Both the position numbers and the translations under genes were made by a program. From assembly GCA_037355855.1 (NCBI GenBank), contig CM074768.1, positions 682,001 through 746,000 on the forward strand: a stretch of 64,000 bases of DNA, read 5' to 3'. Source of the stretch: Pseudo-nitzschia pungens. Lineage: Eukaryota; Bacillariophyta; Bacillariophyceae; Bacillariales; Bacillariaceae. Each line of letters begins with the position of its first letter. Within the stretch, counting starts at the first letter, position 1. The notes under the pieces are model-generated. The model was not told the DNA's origin and ran no database searches. It saw only the letters and a program-made list of their open reading frames with translations. Shown here one piece after another: positions 52,229 to 62,707 of the stretch.

Positions 52229-54358
52229 ATGCCTCGTCGACGCACCCGACAAAGCGCTCCCTTCCCCGCATCCTACCAAGATCAGTACAGAGACCTTCGG
52301 TCTATTATCACTGCATCCCATTCTCTTTTTGATCGCCCAATAGCCTCTGAAGATTCCGACAACATGTCCGATGAGACTCCCGCAGACACGGCAATCGCTG
52401 ATGCCTCCACCCCCAACACCACAACTGAAACCACACCTGCTGCTGCCACCGCCACCCCACTACCAAGGGATGTTGCCAGCAACCTTACCACACATTTTGA
52501 TCATTATTGTGCCCGTGCCCTTCCCGCACTTTTTGATGTCAGTGATCCGCAATCCTTACTCTGTAATGCTCTCATTGCCTCTGGCATTACCACATGGCGT
52601 AAATTCATTCGATTGACTGAACCTATTATCAACCGACTCCAGTACCGTGATGCTCGCAACAACTACTTTGACCTTCCCCCTTTCATCTATATCCAACTGC
52701 TCCAATTTGTCAAGTTCCGTGACCACCTCAACGCCTTGAAACAACCCTATCGTGATGTCAGTCTTTACACGGCTGACGCATTTGATGCCTTTGTTGACGA
52801 TCTTGACGTTGGCACTGTTCTGTGTCCTCCTCGGTCATCTGTCCCTTCCCCCAGCTCCGTTTCCCCTTCCACTCTCAAGCCCTCTAAAAGCGAAGACCAA
52901 GTCAAGTTTGAACAATGGAGTAAACGTTCTCATGATGTCACCGTTTTCACTGTTTATAAAAATGACGCTCGCTTTGAAACCTGGGCTACTGGATTCCGTG
53001 CACAGCTCGCAGAATATGATATTGATGTGGACACATTCTTGGATCCTCAATGGGATTCTTCCAATCTCTCCACCTTTGGCAAGAAATTATTTGACAAACA
53101 ATGCAAATTCTTTTGGGTCCTCTTACTTCGGGTCTTTCGCTCCGACCTTTCCTACACCTGTGTCCAGGGTCACACCAGCACATGTGACGGCAGAGCTGCC
53201 TACTTTGAGTTTCTCAAACTCCGAGAATCCACACACACTCATGAATTCGATGTGGCTGGCCAATCACAGATCCTTCAACGCCTCACACTTGTTGGCTGGA
53301 AAGAATCTACTGTCCGTTTCTTGACCAACTGGTTTGAGCACTACGATACCCTCTGCAAGATGACTGCTCCTTCTCTCCCTATGAAATATCACATGCTCCA
53401 TTCCACTCTCCTGAATGCTGTTGCTTCTGATGCTCACCTCAGCGACCAATTCTCTAAGGTTCGAATGCCCTCTCCACACGACCCTGATTCTGTTGAAGTT
53501 CAACACATTCTTCAACTCAAGACCACACTTCTTGCCGAAGCCACGCGGCTGGATTCCCGCGCTGCTCTCACCTTACCCAAATCCAGAGCCGATATGAACT
53601 TCCAGGCCAATTTTCACAGTGCCTTCCCTTATCTTGACTCCTCTGCGTTAACAGATGACTTTGTCAATGACGTTCACACCTACGCTGCGTTCCGTGCTAG
53701 TTCCACATCTGATCGCTCTGTTGACCCTTTGGCCTTGTCCCATCGGCTTCCCCCTGCCATATGGTCTACCTTGAGCCCTGTTGCTAAGCAACTCTGGACT
53801 CAATTCCCATTTGCTGACCGCCAAACGATTGTTCTCAACCTGAACCCCAATAAATTTCCTGAGCCTCACCCCAATCCCACGCCTGGTTCTGGCCAACCTG
53901 TTGGACGTCAAGCATACTTCCATTCCACCCATGCTTCCCCTGAACAAACTAACCCAGATCCCCTTTCCAGTGCTCCTCCTGATGACATGTCACCTGATCC
54001 TGTTGCTACGGACGCCTCCGATGCTCTGGTTACCCAATGGATTGCCCGGCAGCACGGTTCCAAACCCACCGGCTCATACCAACAACTAGCCAAGAAGGGC
54101 TCTCTATATCCACACCCAACTCTTTCCACCATCGGGAAATCACCTTCCAAATCCAAGCTTCCCCTTGCCTCTTCCATGTCACCTGGCCATCCCGCTCGGC
54201 TCCTTGCTGACAACCCCAAGGCCCCTACCAAACTTGTTGCCCGCATGGCTGATGGCTCTCAATCTGTTGTTGCTCACTTCGATGATCCTATCGCTGGCCA
54301 GTCTGTTACTCATCTTCTACAAACACACACCAGTCCTCACAACTGGTCACTCTGTTAA
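52229..54358 (+). CDS. gag: Gag-like protein of the Gag-only element
   Basis: 709 residues from the ATG of MPRRRTRQS; the frame is open further upstream without an ATG. A Thr/Ala/Pro-rich segment (about 50-80) is followed by helical regions. The central part (VTVFTVYKNDARFETWATGF, WKESTVRFLTNWFEHYDTLC) fits a retrotransposon capsid-type domain. No zinc knuckle and no aspartic protease DSG/DTG motif are present. The C-terminus is Pro/Ser-rich. Assignment as Gag rests mainly on its position between perfect LTRs. It probably assembles particles that package the element's RNA, with enzymes supplied in trans. Confidence 0.65.
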   Translation: MPRRRTRQSAPFPASYQDQYRDLRSIITASHSLFDRPIASEDSDNMSDETPADTAIADASTPNTTTETTPAAATATPLPRDVASNLTTHFDHYCARALPALFDVSDPQSLLCNALIASGITTWRKFIRLTEPIINRLQYRDARNNYFDLPPFIYIQLLQFVKFRDHLNALKQPYRDVSLYTADAFDAFVDDLDVGTVLCPPRSSVPSPSSVSPSTLKPSKSEDQVKFEQWSKRSHDVTVFTVYKNDARFETWATGFRAQLAEYDIDVDTFLDPQWDSSNLSTFGKKLFDKQCKFFWVLLLRVFRSDLSYTCVQGHTSTCDGRAAYFEFLKLRESTHTHEFDVAGQSQILQRLTLVGWKESTVRFLTNWFEHYDTLCKMTAPSLPMKYHMLHSTLLNAVASDAHLSDQFSKVRMPSPHDPDSVEVQHILQLKTTLLAEATRLDSRAALTLPKSRADMNFQANFHSAFPYLDSSALTDDFVNDVHTYAAFRASSTSDRSVDPLALSHRLPPAIWSTLSPVAKQLWTQFPFADRQTIVLNLNPNKFPEPHPNPTPGSGQPVGRQAYFHSTHASPEQTNPDPLSSAPPDDMSPDPVATDASDALVTQWIARQHGSKPTGSYQQLAKKGSLYPHPTLSTIGKSPSKSKLPLASSMSPGHPARLLADNPKAPTKLVARMADGSQSVVAHFDDPIAGQSVTHLLQTHTSPHNWSLC

Positions 54359-54758
54359 CATGCTTCCTTCCATTTTCGTCTCCTTCATGTCCTCTGCCTC
54401 ATTCCCTTCCGTCATCTGGGGCGTTCTCTTCAGAGATGCCATTGGCAATATGCAGAGTCCCAACAACCCCAACTCATACAGATCCCACACATCCTTACCT
54501 ATTCAAACACCAAACATGGGGCGCATCTTCCAGCTGATACTGCCCAACAACAGGGCGCATCTTCAGGCCCTGTGCCATCACTCACCCACATGGGGCGCAT
54601 CTCACCTGCGCTATTGCCCATTCCTTTACTCAACGTGGGGCGCAACCTATGCGCTATTGCCCATACTCGCTTTCATTTATTTCTGTATGTGTCACAGCTC
54701 CAACATGTCCATGACAACGAAGAAAGATTCTCTTGCTTCCCTGATCATAGATGGGGCG

Positions 54759-55187
54759 TGTTAAATTGTAACCGTGACACGATTCATCCCATACGCGCAC
54801 CATGCGCAAAATAGTTTTCTACAGGGTTTACAGTACTACTGCTTTTAAACAAGCAGCAAACACAACAAGACAGCGACGTCGATTCCCTGACAAGATTGAT
54901 GTCTTCACTTCTTTAGTTTAACTCTGATTTGAATACCTTGATACCTACATCCTGCTCCCTGAGCAACTCCCTGTAGAACTACAAATCTAGGATCTAACTG
55001 ACTGTGCCAAGTGGTAGTTAGAATAGATCCGGCCAACTGTCTTCCCCTTTGGTCGTAGTGGTGAATCCGAGACTATCGATAGAACAGACCGGCACCTCAA
55101 CCGGTTTGCATGCCTTTGCCATTACAACCAACAATATCTCCAAGCTTGCTCCTTATTCCCTGAGCTAAGCTCAGCTACATTTTAACA
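54759..55187 (+). repeat. 3' LTR of the Gag-only element
   Basis: 429 bp, identical to the 5' LTR as read. It is preceded by a short purine tract (ATGGGGCG) that may be the polypurine tract. TSD TGCTC follows. Confidence 0.93.
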
Positions 55188-56627
55188 TGCTCACAACAAT
55201 GCTACACCACTCACAAAATAGGAAAAATGCTATTGCTCACTGTATTTCCTCACTGTACTTGCACAATATATTCCCCTTTCTTATTTTTGCTCACTGTATT
55301 TGCTCGTCACTGTACTTTCTCACTGTATCTGGTGACTGTATTTTCTATCTGTTTTGCTCCATGTATTATCTGCTTTGCTAACTGATTTGCTGACAGCTTT
55401 GCTTAATTGTGCTCAATGTATTATCCCCTTTGCTAACTGATTTGCTAACAGCTTTTCTAACAGCTTTGGTCAATGTTTCTCATACTAGCATTGTAGTTAC
55501 TCTACATTTCACTATAGTAATTTTTTTTTGTGTGCTTAGCTAGTGTCTGCAAAGCTATCTAAGTTTTTTTGCTGTACCTGCCTAATGTATTTCCTAACCG
55601 TATTGTCTCACTGATGTATTTCCTCCTCACTATATTGGCTCACTGTAATTCCCTTGCTGTTTTTGCTCGAGCTAGCAGATTTGCTAACAGCTTTCCTAAC
55701 AGCTTTGCCAACAGCTTTGCTCAATGTTACTCCTAGCGTTACTCTGCATTGCACTGTAGTTATTTTTTTTTCACTTTTTTGCTATCTGCCTTGCTGTCTG
55801 CTCCTTTGCAATCCAGACATTATTACAGAACTATTTTAATAATGTGAAATGAAACATCCAAATGAATCTGGTCAGTATCACTCAATATACTCTGTCAAAA
55901 ATTAAGTAGTATTCCAAAATAACCAATGCTATGAATGCCATTATTTAATAACAGGATGGATCACTTAGTAACATGTGTATCAAAGTAAAAATGTATAAAA
56001 GCAAAAATATTGCTATTTGTTCGTGATGTAGCAAAAGGCAACTCCACCATGTGGATTGAACCAACAACAACATAACTACTAATTCGTCATACAGTGCCAC
56101 TATTTCTGTTTGGTCCTATTGATGAAGTGATCTAGTTTGCTTTTTATATGTGTTTTCAAAACATCGCATACATACTACTAGGTTCTATGTATGCAGACAT
56201 GTCATTTTTTCATTTACTAAGACTGTAGACTTAGTACTGTAAGCTACGTAAATTGCTGTCATTTTTTCCCAGTCAGCCTGTACAAATAGTACTGTTACCA
56301 ACGTACATTATGTGCATCGTCGCGGTGAATTTTGTAGTTGTTCGATTTTCCGCCCCACATCTCCCTCGTGGAGGAAGTGTCATAATTTTCATAAATTTCG
56401 TTTCGGCGTTTGGAATTTTTCTGTCAGGCCCAGTTTAAAGTGAGAGCGAGGCGCCTGGTACCATCTTGGAGAGACTAATGGCAAAGAAAGTAAAGAACTG
56501 ATCACTCTTGAAATCATTCCTGTTATCTTTTGTTATCAAGATAGGGTGGGTTGTAGACCTTGAGTCATCTGGCTTATCCAGATATCTACGAGTACGACGC
56601 GCGAACGAACCTGCAGAGGACGACAAA
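55188..56627. other. Spacer within the large transposon
   Basis: GCTTTGCTAACAG-type repeats occupy 55370-55780, as at 50195-50800. The remainder is AT-rich with no gene. Confidence 0.55.
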
Positions 56628-57067
56628 GACGATCGGAACAACGACGAATACCGAAGACAGTAAAAGGTACGACGAAGGTACGATCGTAGAAGAGGGGGAC
56701 GACGATGACGAGCGAGCTGACGACGACCGGGCGGACGACGACGACTAACCGCCTTTTTTTTATTTTGTACATTCACACAGAAAAAATTGAAGAGGGACGA
56801 CGACGACGCTCGGATCAAAGAGGGGGGACGACGACGATCGGAGCAAAGACGATCGGAACAACGACGAATACCGAAGACAGTAAAAGGTACGACGAAGGTA
56901 CGATCGTAGAAGAGGGGGACGACGATGACGAGCGAGCTGACGACGACCGGGCGGACGACGACGACTAACCGCCTTTTTTTTATTTTGTACATTCACACAG
57001 GAAAAATTGAAGAGGGACGACGACGACGCTCGGATCAAAGAGGGGGGACGACGACGATCGGAGCAAA
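56628..57067 (+). repeat. Tandem duplication of 220 bp
   Basis: GACGATCGGAACAACGACG starts at 56628 and again at 56848, and the following 200 bp are almost identical. Each unit contains a pyrimidine tract ending in TTGTACATTCACACAG, like an intron 3' end, next to a GAC/GACGA-rich stretch. It lies upstream of the gene at 57407 and may contain duplicated 5' UTR exons (inference). Confidence 0.75.
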
Positions 57068-57406
57068 AAAGGGACGACGAAAACGGACAACGAAGACCAC
57101 GACACAGGGGGGTTCGGAGCGAAGAGGCACGTGACCGACGACCAAATCGATCAGAGAAGGTATGCATAGTTCCCTAAAAATATTCTTGTATTTTCTGCTT
57201 TTAAGATGTAGGCGTATCGTGCATGTTTGATTTAGACTCATTACTAGTACTAGCATGGTTCGCATCTAACCACTCCTTGACAACGAACACAATCTAACCA
57301 CAGAACAACGATCAGAGCGAAGAGCAACGACGATTTCAACGACGACGTAAAAGACGAACGAAGCGAAGAGGGCAGACGATTTCAACGACGACGACAAAGA
57401 CGATCA

Positions 57407-59503
57407 ATGACACGCACATCGCGTTCCAAGAGGAAGAAAAAGGTTGGATTGGACCCGGTCGAAAACAGAGAGATTAAGCGTGACAGGTGGATTAGAAAGC
57501 ATGATCAGAGACGTACTAGCGACGAGGACAATGTCGGTGGTTGCAATTTAGGTTGCAGATCAACGTTGACTCAGGAAAGCACAAGGTGGAAGAAGGACAC
57601 CAAAAGCTGCCGTCGCACTTCAGATGGAATTGTTTGCACAAGGTGCAACACTTTTTCTTGCAGAAAATGCCTTAGATCTATTTTTGAACTCATTGACGAG
57701 AAGACAGCTGACGGCACCGATCTGCCAGATGGGATTGAAAAGATGAAAAAAGCAATGAAAAATAATCAAACTGTGGTATCAACTTGTCACGGGTGCATTT
57801 TTGCAATTCAAAAGGAGGATGTCATGAGGTCACACGATCATTTCATCCATGTCGAAAGCCAAGAAGTCGAACTTAGGTATGATGGTTACATTGTGTTACC
57901 AGAGTACAATCTGATAATCGATACCCCCCTAAACTCGGAGAATGTCATTGATTGCCATGGATTCGGGAAGGAGCCGAACCTTGCTGGAGTGAAACATTTT
58001 GTTGTGGGATATGATCTAGCAAGGCAGGCTGCAGTATCAAATGTAAAACCAAGCAAACTTACAGAGAAGGTCGAAACAAGTTTGGTGTACGTCACGTGTC
58101 CGGAAATTGCCAATCCCAATAAAAAGAGATTGTACAGAGTGCAACTCATTGTTGTGCATGGCACACAGTGTACCCAAAAAATTAACAACTATCCTGAGTA
58201 TACAGTGGAATCACTCAACAAGTCAATGATGTTCTCCGTTGGAGATCGTGGGGAAGACTGTGATGCTACCATCATCGTGGGAACTTTTTCTGAGTCACCC
58301 GAACTGGGACAGAAACAAAACCTGCTCCTGGCTCGGTTCTATCATGAAAGTCGTGTCCTTCGAATGAACCAAAATCAGGTTCATTCACTGTTTCGTGACG
58401 TTCGGAACATGACCAGGAACAACCACATAGAGAGAAAGCGCACCGGTGGCAGTAGTGGAGTATACAAAGGACCAACTCGAGCCCTATTCCAGATGCTTGA
58501 ATATCCAAGTGTAACTCCCAGGAAAGGAAATGCAACCTTCGTTGTTCCAGATCAGCACAAAATACATGTATTTTACATAAACAGGAAAGGAAAACCAACT
58601 CATTGGGCATATTCGAACCCACAGTATGGAGGGCAGATTGGTCCTGTTACCAGGGAATTGTTTTCCGAATACAATTTCTTTAAACCGTTCACAGAGTCAA
58701 AGATAGTGAGTGCATTACTTTTGACAGAACTAAGCAAGATTGGCAACAAACTGAACGTAGTCCCACTTGCTGTGGAACGGGAGTTGAGAAACTACAACAA
58801 AGCCATGACACGTGCCGGGTCGAATGACATTGGTGAAATTTTGTATCAGTTTTGTTCCCTTAATTCAACAACACTTGTGCAACACCCGGTCGGTATTCAT
58901 TATGACAAATTCGGTACGGATGAAGAAGGTGTTGTTTTCAGTCTGGAGAATAAGATTGGGTTTGCCACTAAGAACCCTGAATTTTATAGAAGGTACGGCA
59001 TGGGAAGGGGTGGTCGCGGTCCAAAAACATTTGTGTTCTGCTTGCTTGATTGGGGCAAAGAAAGGAAACAGCGAACGATCGCACGAAGGAATTTGGAAGC
59101 AGCGGAAGTACGGCTCACGCAGAGACAGGCAGAGTGGCAAGCAGCATTTGAGAATTGGAGGGCCGTTGCTGAAAATCAAAATGCCACTCAGGATGAGGAG
59201 CACCAGGCACACGCACGTGAACTTGAAACTGAAGCTGCACGTGACGAAGCCAGGGCAGCAAGAGACGCTGCGAATGTTGCTTTGGACGAAGCAAATGCTG
59301 CAGTTGAAGCAGCTGAAGCTGGAGCAAATGATCCTCCTGGGAATGCGGAGGGGAATGAGGAGGAGGAAGACGATGATAATTCAGATTCGGGTTCAGGTGA
59401 TTCTTATGTTCATCCAAATTTAATTGACTACGGTTCGGCTTCAGTACCATCAGAATCAGACACGGAGGCAGAGGATGTTTCAGAGTTTTGGCGGAACGAC
59501 TGA
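57407..59503 (+). CDS. Zinc-knuckle / Ala-rich coiled-coil protein of the large transposon, unknown function
   Basis: 698 residues from an ATG. The basic N-terminus (SKRKKKVG) could be a nuclear signal. A Cys cluster follows: GCNLGC near 45, then CTRCNTFSCRKC near 77-88 (CX2CX4CX2C) and CHGC near 127, together a probable zinc-binding region. The long middle domain (about 140-560) has no recognised family (VGYDLARQAAVSN, LLARFYHESRVLRMNQNQV). After about 565 an Ala/Glu/Arg-rich coiled coil of about 90 residues ends in an acidic Glu/Asp/Ser tail. It is convergent with the next gene. Its place between the transposon ends makes it candidate cargo or accessory. Confidence 0.7.
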   Translation: MTRTSRSKRKKKVGLDPVENREIKRDRWIRKHDQRRTSDEDNVGGCNLGCRSTLTQESTRWKKDTKSCRRTSDGIVCTRCNTFSCRKCLRSIFELIDEKTADGTDLPDGIEKMKKAMKNNQTVVSTCHGCIFAIQKEDVMRSHDHFIHVESQEVELRYDGYIVLPEYNLIIDTPLNSENVIDCHGFGKEPNLAGVKHFVVGYDLARQAAVSNVKPSKLTEKVETSLVYVTCPEIANPNKKRLYRVQLIVVHGTQCTQKINNYPEYTVESLNKSMMFSVGDRGEDCDATIIVGTFSESPELGQKQNLLLARFYHESRVLRMNQNQVHSLFRDVRNMTRNNHIERKRTGGSSGVYKGPTRALFQMLEYPSVTPRKGNATFVVPDQHKIHVFYINRKGKPTHWAYSNPQYGGQIGPVTRELFSEYNFFKPFTESKIVSALLLTELSKIGNKLNVVPLAVERELRNYNKAMTRAGSNDIGEILYQFCSLNSTTLVQHPVGIHYDKFGTDEEGVVFSLENKIGFATKNPEFYRRYGMGRGGRGPKTFVFCLLDWGKERKQRTIARRNLEAAEVRLTQRQAEWQAAFENWRAVAENQNATQDEEHQAHARELETEAARDEARAARDAANVALDEANAAVEAAEAGANDPPGNAEGNEEEEDDDNSDSGSGDSYVHPNLIDYGSASVPSESDTEAEDVSEFWRND

Positions 59504-59663
59504 ACGACGACTTCAAGAGAAACGACTCCGAATACGATCGAAACGAACAGCAATTCATTTCATTCACTACAAAACCAAATGATACAAAGATTTTTTATTC
59601 CTTAGTTACGTGCATAGTATTGTGGAATGGTTCATTCAGCAATGCCGGTGTTGTCGGATTCGA

Positions 59664-61589
59664 TTATTTAGTTCGTTCGCGTCGTGTGGGTCGTGGTCCG
59701 GGAGGAGGAGATTTCTTGCCTGGAGGAGGAGATTGCTTGCCATGAGGTGGAGATTTGTTGCTGGGAGGAGGAGGTTTCTTCCAAGGAGGATATTTCTGGC
59801 GGCGAGGGGGAGGTTTCTTGCGAGCATCGCTCATTTCATCTTGTTCTCTGGCTTCCATAACAACTTGTATTGCCGATTCTGTTACGACTTTTAATTGGTC
59901 GAGAGTTATGGTATCCATGTCGAGTCCCAGTGTCCGATTTTGCACTTCATCAAACCATAAACACAGTTCTTCATCGTTCATCCGCATGGCATGGCACTGG
60001 TGGTCATAGAAGAGAACAAACTGTTCGTCTGACCAATCGGAAAATAATTCTCTTTTTTCCTTTAGGATTTTTTTTTTTTTAATAGCAGTAGGGGAGAGTC
60101 TGATACGACCAAAATGCCGAAGCTGGTAATCTGAACAACAGTGGGTGTAGTAAAGTCCATTCCTTTCTTTACAGGAGTTCTTAATGAACCATTTGCCAGC
60201 TTTGATTAATTCCTCCCCAATCAATTTTCTTTTCGCGTCAAACCCTGGACCAATCAAAAATGTCATTAATGGACCATCCGTTCGCTTATACCCACTCGCG
60301 TTGTATTTTGAATCACTTGGTACTGGGATGACTTCATCGAATGTCGCCGTGAAGTGAATGCAAGAGGGAAATGTCTCGTATTGTGACTCGTCTTCGAAGG
60401 TGCTGCATAACTGTGCTATTTTCGTGTGCCTCGCGAGAAGTTCAACCTTTCGAAGAACGGCGTCGTCCTTAAAGTTTGGGATGCTCTCGGCCCTTGTAGA
60501 CTGTGTTCGCTTCAATCTCTTTTTCTTCCGTTCTTCGGGGTCATCGTTATCTTTGCTTTCATCATCAGTTTGAGGCGCAAATTCACTATCGGCGTCGTCG
60601 TCGTCGTCATTGTCAGAATGATTATTTTGCTTTTGTTCTTCTTCACCGGAGGCGACAGAATCGAAATGACTATTTTGCTTATGTTCTTCTTCACCGGAAT
60701 CGACGGCATTTTCTTCATTAACTTTTTTCGAATATAAGTGGAAATAGGCATCGAGCAATTGAGAATTGGCAATCCCGGGTGCCCAAGATAATTTGGGGTC
60801 TGAAGGAGAATCTTCTTGGACTGAAACTTCTTGTTCATCGGAAGTTACTTCTTCGTTGGCACCGTCTTCTGCGTTGGAACCGACGTCTTTGTTGGAACTG
60901 ACTTCTTCGTTGGAACTGACTTCTTCGTTGGAACTGACTTCTTCGTTGGAACTGACTTCTTCGTTGGAACTGACTTCTTCGTTGGAATCTCCTTCGTCTT
61001 CGTTGGAATCTCCTTCGTCTTCGTTGGAACCGTCTTCTGCGTTGTAACTTTCATCTTCGTTGGAACCTTCATCTTCGACGGCATATTGATCTTCTTCATT
61101 GGGGTTGGGGTTGTTGCATTCCATGTTTCGAATCTTCGTCTTCGGAGGAGCATCGTCGGCTTCGGAAGAATCATCGGATTCGACGGAATCATCTTCTCCT
61201 GCTGCTACTTTCTGACGTTGATCCCAAAATTCATCAAGAATAGATAAGCGAAGGTTCCGTTCTTCGCGAGTGGGAGGAGGAGGAGAAGGAGATCTGCTGC
61301 GCGGCGGTGAAGGAGATCTGCTACGCGGCGGTGAAGGAGATCTGCTACACGGCGGTGAAGGAGATCTGCTACGCGGCGGTGAAGGAGATCTGTTACGCGG
61401 CGGTGAAGGAGATCTGCTGCGCGGCGGTGAAGGAGATCTGCTGCGCGGCGGTGAAGGAGATCTGCTGCGCGGCGGTGAAGGAGATCTGCTACGCGGCGGT
61501 GAAGGGGATCTGTTACTCGGAGGTGAGTTTGTGCGTCGAGAGGGACCGGAGGACTTTCTTGCTGTTTGTTTCCTGTGACGTTTCACCAT
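59664..61589 (-). CDS. RS-repeat acidic protein of the large transposon, unknown function
   Basis: 641 residues. The ATG at 61589 (context CACCATGG on the complement) was preferred because the frame upstream has no ATG. The N-terminus is basic, followed by about ten copies of the octapeptide RSRSPSPP, then a strongly acidic middle with five SNEEVS hexapeptides and Asp runs. A compact domain follows, about 400-580 ([56 protein letters not shown]). The tail is Pro/Lys-rich ([12 protein letters not shown]). RS repeats suggest a nuclear protein; no family was recognised for the compact domain. Confidence 0.7.
   Translation of the reverse strand: MVKRHRKQTARKSSGPSRRTNSPPSNRSPSPPRSRSPSPPRSRSPSPPRSRSPSPPRSRSPSPPRNRSPSPPRSRSPSPPCSRSPSPPRSRSPSPPRSRSPSPPPPTREERNLRLSILDEFWDQRQKVAAGEDDSVESDDSSEADDAPPKTKIRNMECNNPNPNEEDQYAVEDEGSNEDESYNAEDGSNEDEGDSNEDEGDSNEEVSSNEEVSSNEEVSSNEEVSSNEEVSSNKDVGSNAEDGANEEVTSDEQEVSVQEDSPSDPKLSWAPGIANSQLLDAYFHLYSKKVNEENAVDSGEEEHKQNSHFDSVASGEEEQKQNNHSDNDDDDDADSEFAPQTDDESKDNDDPEERKKKRLKRTQSTRAESIPNFKDDAVLRKVELLARHTKIAQLCSTFEDESQYETFPSCIHFTATFDEVIPVPSDSKYNASGYKRTDGPLMTFLIGPGFDAKRKLIGEELIKAGKWFIKNSCKERNGLYYTHCCSDYQLRHFGRIRLSPTAIKKKKILKEKRELFSDWSDEQFVLFYDHQCHAMRMNDEELCLWFDEVQNRTLGLDMDTITLDQLKVVTESAIQVVMEAREQDEMSDARKKPPPRRQKYPPWKKPPPPSNKSPPHGKQSPPPGKKSPPPGPRPTRRERTK
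61270..61530 (-). repeat. 24-bp coding repeat (RS octapeptides)
   Basis: About ten in-frame units of GGCGGTGAAGGAGATCTGCT on the plus strand encode RSRSPSPP on the minus strand. Unit number may vary between alleles. Confidence 0.85.
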
Positions 61590-62125
61590 GGTGGGACCTA
61601 GAAATTTATGATGAACGAAATTTATGATGAAAAACTGGGTTTTGATTGATGGAAAGTGGGACACTTTAAGGTGTACGAGATTTGGTTTCTTTTATTTATT
61701 TTTTTTTGATCGTGGAGTATTTGTGAACAGAAACCAAAAAATAATGATACCGTGGGTACCTTACTCGTAATTGGTGGGACTCGGACCGAAATGGTGAAAG
61801 CGAATTGGTCGGAGTGTGGAACGTTTATAAACGTCGGAGTGTGGAACGTTTACGTCGGAGTGTGGAACGTTTACGTCGGAGTGTGGAACGTTTATAAAAA
61901 CATCGTAAAGTCTGGTTACAGACTGAGTAATTTAGTTTCACCTTCGGTGATTAAAGTTATTTAAATACGTATATTATTATTATTATTTAAGAAAAAAATT
62001 AAGGAGGAGTGCAGGCGTGTGACAAAAGAGCAACTTCTCGCAAGACGAAAGAGGCAACAGGCGTAAAGTACAATTCGTTGAAATTAGAAAAAATCATAAT
62101 GTACTAAGGGTATGATTAAAAAAAT
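61590..62125. repeat. Upstream of the RS gene; 21-bp tandem repeat
   Basis: GTCGGAGTGTGGAACGTTTA repeats about four times at 61805-61895. The rest is AT-rich (61960-61990) with no gene. Confidence 0.65.
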
Positions 62126-62218
62126 GAGTGACGAGTAGAGTAACGTAGAGTGGCGAGTGGAGTAATGTAGAGTGACGAGTGGAGTAATGTAGAGTGACAA
62201 GTGGAGTAATGTAGAGCG
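62126..62218 (-). repeat. Right subterminal array, about 22-bp units
   Basis: GAGTGACGAGTGGAGTAATG repeats about four times. ATGTAGAGTGACG at 62165-62177 is the exact complement of the 13-mer in the left array. Confidence 0.8.
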
Positions 62219-62400
62219 CTACGGCGGTACAGCGCAAAAGGGATACAGCGTTACAGCGCTACAGCGCTACAGCGTTACAGCGCTACAGCGTTACAGCGCT
62301 AAAGCAGCCTTAAAGCGCTACAGCGCTACAGCGCTACAGCGCTACAGGGTTACAGCGCTACAGCGCTACAGCGCTACAGGGTTACAGGGATACAGGGAGG
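62219..62400. repeat. GCGCTACA-type octamer run
   Basis: About eighteen near-repeats of TACAGCGC or TACAGGGT lie next to the right subterminal array. They are followed at 62440-62500 by a 55-bp block related to the middle of repeat family X. Confidence 0.75.
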
Positions 62401-62686
62401 GCGTGTACTACAATTGCTCACTTATCACTGCAGGGACTGGGGTATCCGGTTATAGTAGTTATTGTACACGAATGACCATACCCCGAAGGTAGCGTAATAG
62501 GGTAGCATGGTATGATAGCATAGAAATTGACCATAACCACGAAATTTTGGTAGGTAAAAATTGACTTTTCGACGTTAAAAAAAGGGCGAGGGTTGGAATT
62601 GAAAAAAAAAACGGGGTCCTAAATAGTTTTACCAAAGAAAAATTAGAGGTACAGGGTCAAAAAGGTCTAAAAATTACCATTTTACC

Positions 62687-62707
62687 TCGAAAAACAGTTA
62701 ACAGACG
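62687..62707 (-). repeat. Right terminal inverted block
   Basis: Complement of 43957-43977 with one difference. The outer 40 bp up to 62747 do not match the left end. Confidence 0.7.

Larger units (their letters stand above)
50804..55187 (+). mobile_element. Gag-only LTR retrotransposon (TR-GAG type)
   Basis: The LTRs 50804-51232 and 54759-55187 are 429 bp each and read identically. The ends are TG...CA. The 5-bp target duplication TGCTC is at 50799-50803 and 55188-55192. The 3.5-kb interior holds one long frame (52229-54358) and no protease, RT, RNase H or integrase. It must be moved by enzymes from another element. Identity of the LTRs indicates a recent insertion into the large DNA transposon. 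Solo or partial LTRs of the same broad family lie at 1-281 and 20751-21127. Confidence 0.92.
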
